Of a stretch of DNA of 64,000 nt, positions 45,622 to 54,913 are shown one piece after another. The position numbers and the translations under genes were made by a program. Where the stretch lies: the NCBI RefSeq assembly GCF_007993795.1, contig NZ_CP042476.1, forward strand, positions 2,666,001 through 2,730,000. The letters are read 5' to 3'. The notes under the pieces were generated by a model. That model had not been told where the DNA came from, did no database searches, and saw only the letters and a list, made by a program, of their open reading frames with translations. The DNA is from Antarcticibacterium arcticum. Its GTDB lineage: Bacteria; Bacteroidota; Bacteroidia; Flavobacteriales; Flavobacteriaceae. Position 1 is the first letter of the stretch. Each line of letters begins with the position of its first letter.

Positions 45622-46437
45622 TTATTGGCGGTTTTTAAGCACATTTCTTACATTCTTATGCTCATTCAATAAGCGGGAGGCTTCTGTTTCATTAACCCCC
45701 AACTCTTCCATGATCATTTTGATGCCACGGTTTACCAATTTTTTATTGCTTAATTGCATATCTACCATCTTATTCCCTTTTACTCGTCCCAATTTTATCA
45801 TAACAGAAGTGGATATCATATTAAGAACAAGTTTTTGAGCAGTGCCAGATTTCATTCTTGTGCTTCCGGTAACGAATTCAGGACCAACTTCAATCTCTAT
45901 GGGGTATTTTGCAGCAGCTGCAAGAGGGGAATTTCTATTATTGGTGATACATCCAGTGATAAGTCCGTTTTCAGCAGCTTGTTTTATTCCACCAATAACA
46001 TAAGGAGTGGTACCGGAAGCGGCAATGCCAATAAGTACATCCTTCGCATTGATATCAAATTCCTGAAGGTCTTTCCAGGCCTGAATATTATTATCTTCAG
46101 CGTTTTCAACTGCTTTCCTCAAAGCTACATCTCCGCCTGCAATTAAGCCTATCACTACATCATCACTAACCCCGAAGGTTGGAGGACATTCGGATGCGTC
46201 AAGCACTCCAAGCCTGCCACTGGTTCCTGCACCAATGTAGAACAGCCTTCCTCCTATTTCAATTTGTTTGGTAATTACATCTACCAACTCCTGAATTTTT
46301 GGGATCTCTTTTTCTATTAATTCGGGCACGGTCTTGTCCTCGCGATTCATATTGCGGAGCAATTCTTCTGTGCTCATCAATTCAAGATCATTATATCGCG
46401 AACTCTGTTCGGTTGAAGGTTTATGTTGATCGCTCAT
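45622..46437 (-). CDS. murQ: N-acetylmuramic acid 6-phosphate etherase
   Basis: The 271-residue SIS-domain enzyme cleaves the lactyl ether of MurNAc-6-P to GlcNAc-6-P and D-lactate. It shows GGRLFYIGAGTSGRLGVLDASE as the conserved core, ASECPPTFGV, IGIAASGTTPYVIGG and GSTRMKSGTAQKLVLN. The length is slightly shorter than usual but the fold looks complete. It is one base after the GH20 gene, so they are co-transcribed. It needs a MurNAc kinase, which is not seen in this window. Confidence 0.96.
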   Translation of the reverse strand: MSDQHKPSTEQSSRYNDLELMSTEELLRNMNREDKTVPELIEKEIPKIQELVDVITKQIEIGGRLFYIGAGTSGRLGVLDASECPPTFGVSDDVVIGLIAGGDVALRKAVENAEDNNIQAWKDLQEFDINAKDVLIGIAASGTTPYVIGGIKQAAENGLITGCITNNRNSPLAAAAKYPIEIEVGPEFVTGSTRMKSGTAQKLVLNMISTSVMIKLGRVKGNKMVDMQLSNKKLVNRGIKMIMEELGVNETEASRLLNEHKNVRNVLKNRQ

Positions 46438-46438
46438 A

Positions 46439-48069
46439 TTATAAATTCAATAAAGTTGTCCTTTTAAAGCTTTCAGGAATAAAACCTCTGAAAACATCTG
46501 CTTTGATACGGGTATTTTGGTTTTCTTTCCAGGATAACTCCTCTGCAGGAAAGTAATTAACCCCCATACGCTGTAATCTATCCTGGTGTTGTTGCAATCT
46601 CCCTGAAAATTCCCTGTAATCCCTGGGTGCATCATGGTTCCACGCAAGTTCTGCCACCGCAATAGTTCTGGGCCAAAAACGGTTATCCAGGCTGCTATCA
46701 TCCCAAACAAATTCGGTCCATACGGGAGCCTCAAGGCCAATTACATTTTTATTGCTGCTACTATAACTATACACCTCTTCCAGGGTAACACCAGATTTCT
46801 TGCACCAATTATTGGTTTTCTCCTGTCCCGGGATATTGGCATGGTCAAAATAAAAACTGGTGCAAATAGATTCAATAACCTTCACATCTACAAGACTCTC
46901 AACTTTTCCATGCCATTGCTGACTTATAAGGGAGTTGCTTACTTTGGCCTTTGTAACTTCTTCCCAGCCTATGCTTGTTTTTCCGTGGTGTTGTACAATA
47001 GAATCGGCCTTTACAACAAATGTTTCATATAAATCATCTTTGATCTCATCACCTCCAATATGTATCCACGGGCCGTGGGTTATGGTAGATATTTCCCCAA
47101 TTACCTTGGAAACAAAATTATATATCTCCGGTTTTGTAAGGCATAGTTTGCTCCAGCCTACTTTGGTGCCGGTAAATAATTCCGGTGGGGTGGCCATCTT
47201 TGGTTCAATATTGGAATATTCCTCACAATTAAGTTCTGGATAGGCCACCAGGGCTGAGTATATATGGCCCGGCATATCTATCTCAGGAACAATAACTATA
47301 TTTCTTGCCAGGGCATAATCCTGTAATTCCAGGTATTGTTTCTGGGTTAAGTAACCGTACCTTCCATTTTCAACTGCCCCTTTAGAGCCAACATTGGTTA
47401 ATGCGGGCTTACTTTTAATTTCAATTCTCCACCCCTGGTCGTCTGTAAGATGTAAGTGAAGGCGGTTCATTTTATATAAGGCCATCCTGTCCACGTGCGA
47501 CTTTAAATATTCCAGGCCGAAAAAACTTCTCGCGATATCAACCATGGTTCCCCTCCAACTGTACTGCGGCACATCTTTTATATAAAGGTGGGGCAGTTGA
47601 ATTCTTTTATTTTGCAGCGGGGTATCTTCCAGGGAAGAAGGTAAAATTTGCCTGAGGCTTTGTATGGCATAAAATAGACCGGCAGTAGTTGCCGCTTTCA
47701 TAAACACTCCGCTTTCGTTTATTTCCAGGATATAACCTTCCGGTCCCAATTCTTTTGTGAGATTTGTATTTAAATCCAGGTTCCAGTTTCCACAGGACTC
47801 ACCGGGGTTTTATAGAGATCGAGGTTGGCTTTGTTCAGTAAATGAAACAACCACTCGGCAGCTTCCTCCGCTTCTGCGTTATAACAAAGAATATTTGCAG
47901 CCGGGGTAATTAGCGTAGCATTTCCAAAATTTAATTCGGTAGGCTTGGGGATAATTGAAATTCCTTCCGCAGGAATAAAAAGAACTTTCTCAGAAACAGT
48001 ATCTCCCATTTTACACGATGCCAGGAGAAGAATAAGAACAAGTGGAATAAAATTTTTAAAATGGGACAT
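46439..48069 (-). pseudogene. GH20 beta-N-acetylhexosaminidase, split by a one-base deletion
   Basis: Two frames together encode one GH20 lipoprotein. The upstream part (48069-47770) has signal MSHFKNFIPLVLILLLASC and the GH20b N-terminal domain (ISIIPKPTELNFGNA). The downstream part (47749-46439) has the catalytic barrel with YSWRGTMVDIARSFF, LHLHLTDDQGWRIEI, VPEIDMPGHIYSALVAYP, the catalytic IHIGGDEI (Asp-Glu) and WHGKVESLVDV. Adding one base near 47781 restores ETG-NLDLNTNLTKELGPEGYILEI and gives about 543 residues. All catalytic residues remain. Start at 48069, seven codons after a possible earlier ATG. It may be a real mutation or a sequencing error. Confidence 0.8.
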
Positions 48070-48090
48070 ATTGTAGGTTTTAAATTTCAA

Positions 48091-49365
48091 TCAGGCACTG
48101 CGACCGGTTTTATAACCTGTGGTAGCAAAATACAAGATAAAGGCATAACAGGGTATGATGACCCAATAGGCTTGTTGGGGATTAAAAAGATCGGCAAAAT
48201 AACCATATACCAACGGAAGGATCGCTCCACCAGCAATGGCCATAATTAGAAAAGAGGAACCCACCTTGGTGAAACGTCCCAAACCGGCAAGGGCCATTGG
48301 CCATATTGCAGGCCACACCAGTGCGTTGGCTATTCCCAGAAGTGCAACGGCCAACACCGAAATGAATCCGTCGCCAAATATGGCTACCAAACCAAAAGCC
48401 AATCCCAGGATTGCAGAAATTTTAAGGGCATTTTCCTGGGTAATATATTTTGGAATAGTGAAGATCCCTATTACATAACCCACTATCATGGCTCCCAGGG
48501 TTAAACTTGCAAAGAACTTAGCCTCGCTCAAAGGAATTCCCTGAGCTTCATTTGCATAACTTATAATAGTATCGCCGGCAATTACCTCAACCCCCACATA
48601 TAGAAACAGGGCGAAAGTTCCAAGGAACAAATGAGGGAATTGAAAGATACTGGTTTTGTTCAGGTTAGATTTTGCCAGTTCTTCATCTTCTGCATCGGCA
48701 TCAACCTCCGGCAGGGATGAGAAATATATCCAGGCACTAAGGATTAAAAGAATTGCCATCATTACCAAATAGGGAGTAACAACCCGTTGCGCCAGCTCAT
48801 CAAGGGCAGTGGCTTTTTCAGCACCCTGGAGAATCTCTACGGTTTCAACCAGGTTATCCCCCGATGTAAAAAGAATTGCACCTAAAACAATTGGCGCCAA
48901 AACCCCGGCTACCTTGTTGCAAATTCCCATAATGCTTATCCTTTTGGCTGCACTTTCCGCAGGGCCCAGCACAACAACATAAGGGTTTGCGGCGGTTTGG
49001 AGTAGAGCAAGCCCTGTACCCTGAACAAATAATCCTATTAAAAATAACTCATAAGTGCGGGAATATGCCGCAGGAATAAAAATTACTGCCCCAACAGCCA
49101 TCACGAGTAACCCCAGGGACATCCCCTTCTTGTAACCTGTTTTTTGCAACACCCAGGCAGAGGGAAGAGCCATAACCAGGTACGAAATATAAAAAGCCGT
49201 TACCACAAAATAGGACTGAAAATTATTGAGCTCGCAGGCTATTTTTAAATAGGGTATTAATACTGAATTCAGCCACGTGACAAAACCGAATATGAAGAAT
49301 AAAGCCCCAATTATGATAATAGAGCGGGTTGTATTGCCTGTTGGATTGGATGTTGGGTTTTTCAT
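48091..49365 (-). CDS. Sugar MFS transporter (FucP/NagP-like)
   Basis: The 424-residue transporter has 12 predicted helices. It shows FFIFGFVTWLNSVLIPYLK and TGLALLQTAANPYVVVLGP with AAKRISIMGICNKVAGVLAP, hallmarks of the FucP/GlcP/NagP subfamily. By position at the head of the unit with GH20 and murQ it probably imports GlcNAc or MurNAc across the inner membrane. The 21-base spacing to the GH20 gene indicates an operon. Confidence 0.9.
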   Translation of the reverse strand: MKNPTSNPTGNTTRSIIIIGALFFIFGFVTWLNSVLIPYLKIACELNNFQSYFVVTAFYISYLVMALPSAWVLQKTGYKKGMSLGLLVMAVGAVIFIPAAYSRTYELFLIGLFVQGTGLALLQTAANPYVVVLGPAESAAKRISIMGICNKVAGVLAPIVLGAILFTSGDNLVETVEILQGAEKATALDELAQRVVTPYLVMMAILLILSAWIYFSSLPEVDADAEDEELAKSNLNKTSIFQFPHLFLGTFALFLYVGVEVIAGDTIISYANEAQGIPLSEAKFFASLTLGAMIVGYVIGIFTIPKYITQENALKISAILGLAFGLVAIFGDGFISVLAVALLGIANALVWPAIWPMALAGLGRFTKVGSSFLIMAIAGGAILPLVYGYFADLFNPQQAYWVIIPCYAFILYFATTGYKTGRSA

Positions 49366-49714
49366 GGATTTACAGTGAAGGATTGTTGAGGTTTGACGCT
49401 ATAAGAGTGCGGAATTATATCCATAAAAAACATTTTTTTATTCCCTGGATTCCGGTATTTAATATAACATTAACAATATTACAAAGAAGGTTTGTTTTTT
49501 TAGATTTTCCAAACACTTAAATAAATTTTTTTAAGATTAAGCAGGAGATATTAAAAAATTGAATTAAAGCTAAGTTCGCAACAAGCTCAACTTCTCAAGA
49601 TTTTTCCGGCTTAATGCGCTGTATAAATATTTATAACAAGACTTTTAAAAAAACTATATTTGTAGCCTTAAATAAGTTGGCAGGAAAGCCTGCCTACTAT
49701 CTGGAAATTGATTC
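49366..49714. other. Intergenic region between divergent MFS and lepA genes
   Basis: These 349 bases are AT-rich. They contain the likely lepA -7 element at 49655-49662 and must hold the promoter of the MFS-GH20-murQ unit. No convincing gene is present. Confidence 0.6.
49655..49662 (+). promoter_or_regulatory. Putative lepA -7 element (TATATTTG)
   Basis: It is an exact match to TAnnTTTG, 53 bases before the lepA ATG. No clear -33 TTTG is seen 19-21 bases upstream. Confidence 0.55.
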
Positions 49715-51510
49715 ATGAAGAATATACGTAACTTTTGTATAATTGCCCATATTGATCACGGTAAAAGCACCCTGGCAGACAGGTTGCTGGATTTCACAGG
49801 ATCTGTAACAGAGAGGGAAAAACAGGAACAATTGCTGGATAGCATGGACCTGGAGCGGGAACGCGGCATTACCATTAAAAGTCATGCAATACAAATGAAT
49901 TATACTTATAAGGGTGAGGAGTATATTCTTAATTTAATTGATACCCCCGGCCATGTGGATTTTTCTTACGAAGTATCCCGGTCAATCGCTGCTTGTGAAG
50001 GCGCATTGCTTATTGTAGATGCAGCTCAAAGTATCCAGGCCCAGACCATATCAAATCTTTACCTGGCACTGGATAATGATCTTGAAATAATTCCGGTATT
50101 AAACAAAGTTGACCTTCCCAGTGCAAATCCTGAGTTGGTAACAGATGATATAGTAGAATTACTTGGATGTCACAAAGATGATGTTATCCCGGCCAGCGCA
50201 AAAACAGGAATTGGAATAGAAGAAATTCTTTCAGCAATAATAGAGAGAATTCCCCCGCCTAAAGGAAAACCAGATGCACCGCTACGGGCCCTGGTTTTTG
50301 ATTCAGTCTACAACCCTTTTAGAGGAGTAGAAACCTATTTCAGGGTTTTTGACGGTTCTATAAAAAAAGGGCAACAAATAAAATTTGTAGCTACCAATAA
50401 AAGCTATTATGCAGATGAGGTTGGTACCCTTCGCCTCAAACAATTTCCAAGACAGGAAGTTAAAACCGGCGATGTGGGATATCTTATTACCGGCATCAAA
50501 GATGCCCGTGAAGTAAAAGTAGGGGATACAATTACAGATTCCAAACATCCAACCACCGAGGCGGTTGCAGGATTTGAAGATGTAAAACCAATGGTATTTG
50601 CGGGAATTTACCCGGTAGATACCGAAGAATATGAAGATCTTAGGTCTTCTATGGAGAAATTGCAATTAAATGATGCGTCCCTGGTCTTTATTCCGGAAAG
50701 CTCTGCTGCGCTTGGATTTGGTTTTAGATGTGGCTTCCTGGGAATGTTACACCTTGAGATCATCCAGGAAAGGCTGGAGCGGGAATTTGATATGACAGTT
50801 ATCACAACAGTTCCAAACGTATCTTATCACGCCTATACCCATAAAAATCCCAATACAGCGATATTGGTAAATAATCCAACAGACCTTCCCGAGCCTTCCA
50901 GCCTTGCGAGAGTTGAAGAGCCTTATATAAAAGCCAGCATCATTACCAAATCTGATTTTGTTGGTCCTGTAATGTCTTTATGTATTGAAAAAAGGGGATT
51001 AATTACAAACCAAACCTATCTTACCCCGGAGCGGGTAGAGCTGAGTTTCGATATGCCCCTGGCCGAGATTGTATTTGATTTTTACGACAGGCTTAAAACG
51101 GTTTCCAAAGGATATGCTTCCTTTGACTATTCACCTATTGGAATGCGCGCCTCAAAGCTTGTAAGGGTAGATGTGCTGCTTAACGGTAGTGTTGTTGATG
51201 CTCTTTCGGCACTGCTGGATGTGGATAATGCCTATGACATTGGGAAAAAAATGTGTGAGAAGCTAAAGGAGTTAATCCCGAGACAGCAGTTTGATATTCC
51301 TATCCAGGCCGCTATTGGCGCAAAGATCATTGCCAGGGAAACAGTAAAAGCTTTACGAAAGGATGTAACAGCAAAATGTTACGGGGGGATATTTCCCGAA
51401 AAAGAAAACTTTTAGAGAAGCAGAAAAAAGGTAAAAAGCGAATGCGCCAGGTTGGGAATGTTGAAATTCCGCAAGAAGCATTTATGGCTGTATTAAAGCT
51501 GAATGATTAG
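49715..51510 (+). CDS. lepA: Elongation factor 4 (LepA), frameshifted near its 3' end as read
   Basis: This translational GTPase promotes back-translocation of ribosomes. The G domain has [12 protein letters not shown] (G1), RGITI (G2), DTPGHVDF (G3) and NKVD (G4), followed by domains II, III and V and the LepA-specific C-terminus. Read as given it stops at 51415 after [10 protein letters not shown] (566 residues). Adding one G to the six-G run at 51383-51388 gives [20 protein letters not shown], continues to [15 protein letters not shown] and ends at 51510, 598 residues, the normal length. The truncated form lacks the basic C-terminal tail that contacts the ribosome. Confidence 0.9.
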
Positions 51511-51535
51511 AAATAATTTCGTTTATATAAGAAAT

Positions 51536-51563
51536 AACCCCCGCCTCATAGGTGGGGGTTTTT
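51536..51563 (+). terminator. Intrinsic terminator after lepA
   Basis: The 11-bp stem AACCCCCGCCT / AGGTGGGGGTT (one G-U pair) has a 3-nt loop, followed by TTTTTG. Confidence 0.9.
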
Positions 51564-51592
51564 GTTTAAGGACAGAATAAAAATACAAATTG

Positions 51593-51650
51593 TCATTCTG
51601 AAGGCTTCGCTAGTGCGCAAGCTGAAAGAATCTCGGTAGAATCTGCACTG
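51593..51650. repeat. REP-like intergenic sequence
   Basis: GTCATTCTGAAGG, then GCTTCGC and GAAAGAATCTCG, resembles the dispersed GTCATTCTGA...GAAGAATCTC intergenic repeats of Bacteroidota. Only one copy lies in the window, so the call rests on recalled similarity. Confidence 0.4.
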
Positions 51651-51657
51651 AAATTTA

Positions 51658-53688
51658 TTATTGAGGATACACCAGGATCTTAGTTGTCTCGCCCAACATC
51701 TTCTCTAACCTACGGGGTAGCTTTTCCAGGACCGGCTGGTATGCCACACTATCTTTTCGCGCATTCACAAGCATGAAAATATCATCGGGTTCTATACTTT
51801 CAACAATAAGCGAAATATCCTCCCAGTTTTGAAAAGTGCGGAATTCAAAAGGAGCCCTCAGATTAAGATCCTCCACCAGTTCTATAATTGCCTGCTGGGT
51901 TTTGTCTGAACAAAAAACCAAAATAGGAACACTCAGTTCTTCTGAAATTTTAATACTTTTCTTTACCCAAAGTTCAAAGCCCTCCATTTCCTCAGATCTT
52001 TCCGGAACGCCCAATACCAGTCTTTGATGGGTTGCCCACGGTTTTAGTGGCTGGCATATCATAATGGTTTTAGTAGTTCTGTTTATGATACCTGCCATTT
52101 TTTCTCCTATTACCACATCCTTGGCAGAGCTGGTTGGCCATCCCATTACAAGAAGATCAACGATCAATTCTTTGGATTTCCTCGAGATCCCTTCAGCTAC
52201 ATCCTGATCAATGGTCGCTGTAATATCTACCATAGTTTCAGAAGCCGATGCCTGCACAACAAATTCCTCCAACTTGGTCTTCGCCTGGGCAATATTAAGT
52301 TCTGCCTGTTCATCATTAGGCACTACAGATAAAATGGAAACCGGATTTTCCGAAGATTTATCCTTAATAAGGATCGCAAATTCCACCAGTTTATCAAAAT
52401 TAACAATATTGGCCAGGGGAAGCAGGATAGTTTCCATTTTGAAACTTTCTGAATTCTTTACTTCTTCAGGATTAACTTCTTCCGATTCAGCCACCATTTT
52501 TCTTGCTGCATTTTCAGTAGCAAGAGTTGCAACTATTGAGGTAATAAGAATAAGGATAATAGTCCCGTTTAAGATGTTCTTATCAATTATTCCCGCATTA
52601 AACCCCACAAGTATCACCGCCAGGGTTGCGGCCGCGTGCCCGCTACTCAAGCCAAATATCACCTTTCGCTGGGAGGAAGTATATTTAAAAACCAGCTGTG
52701 TAAAAAAAGCTGCCAGCCATTTTCCAGATATTGCTACTATGGAAAGGGTAATTGCCACTACAATTGCCATATAGCCACTAAAAATTACCCGCACATCTAC
52801 AAGCATTCCCACACTCAGAAGAAATATGGGAATGAAGAGGGAGTTCCCCATAAACTCAATCCTGTTCATTAAAGCCGAAGAATGAGGAATTAACCTGTTT
52901 AACCCCAGACCTGCAAGGAAGGCTCCTATGATATCTTCTATCCCTGCAAGTTCTGCAAGAAATGCTGCAAGAAACACCACCGTTAATACGAAAATATAAT
53001 GGGAATGTTTTTCCTTTTCCATTTTGGTGAAAAACCACTTGGCGATCCTGGGGACTAAAAAAAACATTATTGCAACAAAAATAGTAAGAGAGATCATAAG
53101 CCGTATCCAGAAATCGGCAGTTAGGCCCCCTTCCTCAGCATTTCCAAGAATAATTGCCAGGATGATAAGCACCGCTGTGTCTGTAAGTATGGTACCACCA
53201 ACGGTAATTGCTACAGCTTCATTTTTTGAAACTCCCAGGCGACTTACAATGGGATATGCAATAAGGGTGTGGGTAGCAAACATACTGGCTGTTAAAAAAC
53301 TCGCGTTAAAATTATAGCCTAAAAAGTAATAACATACCGGGAAGCCTATTATTAATGGTATTGTAAAAGTAAATGCCCCAAACAGGAAACTTTTATTGCG
53401 GTTTACTTTAAACTGGTTCATGTCCAGCTCCAGTCCTGCAATAAACATAATATATAATAAACCTATTTTTGAAAAGAGATCAATGGCGGCATTTTGCTCA
53501 AGCAACCCAGCGCCGTAAGGCCCAACTATTATTCCTGAAATGATTAAAACTATAATCCCGGGAATCTTTAATCTTCTGAAAAGGATTGGGGAAACAAGTA
53601 TTATTAAAAGTATAACCGAAAAAACAAGCACTGGATTACTAAAAGGCAATTCGAATTCGTGATAAAGGATCTCTAAAAATTCATTCAT
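51658..53688 (-). CDS. CPA2-family cation:proton antiporter with C-terminal universal stress-type domains
   Basis: The 676-residue protein has about 12-13 membrane helices in residues 15-400 (Na+/H+ exchanger fold; LIILVSPILFRRLKIPGII, LLYIMFIAGLELDMNQFK, IEDIIGAFLAGLGLNRL). The soluble part from about 415 comprises two UspA-like units (TILLPLANIVNFDKLVEFAI; RLVLGVPERSEEMEGFELWV). It likely exchanges Na+ or K+ for protons. ATG 53688 gives MNEFLEILYHEFELPF; an upstream start is less natural. Single-gene unit. Confidence 0.9.
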   Translation of the reverse strand: MNEFLEILYHEFELPFSNPVLVFSVILLIILVSPILFRRLKIPGIIVLIISGIIVGPYGAGLLEQNAAIDLFSKIGLLYIMFIAGLELDMNQFKVNRNKSFLFGAFTFTIPLIIGFPVCYYFLGYNFNASFLTASMFATHTLIAYPIVSRLGVSKNEAVAITVGGTILTDTAVLIILAIILGNAEEGGLTADFWIRLMISLTIFVAIMFFLVPRIAKWFFTKMEKEKHSHYIFVLTVVFLAAFLAELAGIEDIIGAFLAGLGLNRLIPHSSALMNRIEFMGNSLFIPIFLLSVGMLVDVRVIFSGYMAIVVAITLSIVAISGKWLAAFFTQLVFKYTSSQRKVIFGLSSGHAAATLAVILVGFNAGIIDKNILNGTIILILITSIVATLATENAARKMVAESEEVNPEEVKNSESFKMETILLPLANIVNFDKLVEFAILIKDKSSENPVSILSVVPNDEQAELNIAQAKTKLEEFVVQASASETMVDITATIDQDVAEGISRKSKELIVDLLVMGWPTSSAKDVVIGEKMAGIINRTTKTIMICQPLKPWATHQRLVLGVPERSEEMEGFELWVKKSIKISEELSVPILVFCSDKTQQAIIELVEDLNLRAPFEFRTFQNWEDISLIVESIEPDDIFMLVNARKDSVAYQPVLEKLPRRLEKMLGETTKILVYPQ

Positions 53689-53971
53689 ATTTTTCTCTTT
53701 TACCGGTAGCTTGTTCTGCAAAAACAAATATAGACATTAATTAAAATTTACCCTTTTAAACAATTGACAAATAGTCCCCGGGATGCTATTGGATTTAAGG
53801 TATTACACTTCATACCTTCCAGAATTCTCCCATAAAAGATCTTTTTAATACTGTTTTTTTATCTCAGGATGATTTTCTACTAAATCGTTAATTCCCTCTT
53901 AAGAATTAAAACTTTCCTTTTATATCTAATCCTTTTAGTAATTTGCAATACCTATTATTCTAAAAACTCAT

Positions 53972-54838
53972 ATGAAACTATATCCAATTGAAGCCGGGAA
54001 TTTTAAACTCGATGGGGGAGCTATGTTTGGGGTTGTACCCAAGTCCATCTGGAATCGCACAAATCCGGCAGATGGGAACAATCTCATAGATATGGCTGCA
54101 CGCTGTCTCCTTATTGAAGAAGGCGAAAAACTAATTCTCATTGACACCGGCATGGGAGATAAGCAAAGCGAAAAATTTTACGGATATTACAATTTGTGGG
54201 GAGATGAGTCTATTGATAAATCCCTTACAAAATATGGTTTTCACCGGGATGATGTGACAGATGTATTTATGACGCACCTGCATTTTGACCATTGTGGCGG
54301 GTCTGTTCAATGGAATAAGGAACGCACAGGATATGAACCGGCTTTTAAAAATGCGAGATTCTGGAGCAATAAAGATCATTGGGATTGGGCCACCACTCCT
54401 AACCCGCGGGAAAAAGCATCCTTTTTAAAGGAAAATATAATTCCTATGCAACAAAGCGGCAAACTGCATTTCGTGGAAAAGGACCCTACCAACAGTTATC
54501 TGGACACCACCCCTCTTGCATTTGGTGTGTTTTTTGCGGATGGGCATACAGATAAGCAAATGATACCACACATAAATTACCAGGGCAAAACCCTAGTTTT
54601 TATGGCCGATCTTCTTCCCACGGCAGGGCATGTCCCCCTGCCTTATGTAATGGGATATGATACCAGGCCATTATTAACAATGACGGAAAAGGAAAACTTT
54701 TTGAATAAAGCTGCAGATGAGAATTACTATTTATTTTTGGAACATGATGCGCATAATCAAATAATCACCGTTAAACACACTGAAAAAGGCGTACGGTTGG
54801 ATCAAACTTTTTCTTTTAATGAACTTTTTAATCAATAA
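53972..54838 (+). CDS. MBL-fold metallo-hydrolase
   Basis: The 288-residue metallo-beta-lactamase-fold protein has the dinuclear zinc motif THLHFDHCGG (HxHxDH), the third His in DGHTDKQMIPH and the bridging/late ligands in VFMADLLPTAGH and FLEHDAHN. It resembles lactonase/hydrolase-type MBL proteins; the substrate is unknown. No signal peptide. TAATTTGC about 30 bases upstream may be part of its promoter. Confidence 0.88.
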   Translation: MKLYPIEAGNFKLDGGAMFGVVPKSIWNRTNPADGNNLIDMAARCLLIEEGEKLILIDTGMGDKQSEKFYGYYNLWGDESIDKSLTKYGFHRDDVTDVFMTHLHFDHCGGSVQWNKERTGYEPAFKNARFWSNKDHWDWATTPNPREKASFLKENIIPMQQSGKLHFVEKDPTNSYLDTTPLAFGVFFADGHTDKQMIPHINYQGKTLVFMADLLPTAGHVPLPYVMGYDTRPLLTMTEKENFLNKAADENYYLFLEHDAHNQIITVKHTEKGVRLDQTFSFNELFNQ

Positions 54839-54913
54839 TTGCCTGCACGATGAGTGCCGTCTTAAAATTTATAAATGCCTGTAAAATCAATTAAAAACAA
54901 TAAATAACTACAT

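Noticed and set aside
52211..52774. 187-codon plus-strand frame inside the antiporter gene
   Set aside because: It lies fully within a well-supported gene and has no recognisable motifs, signal or start context.
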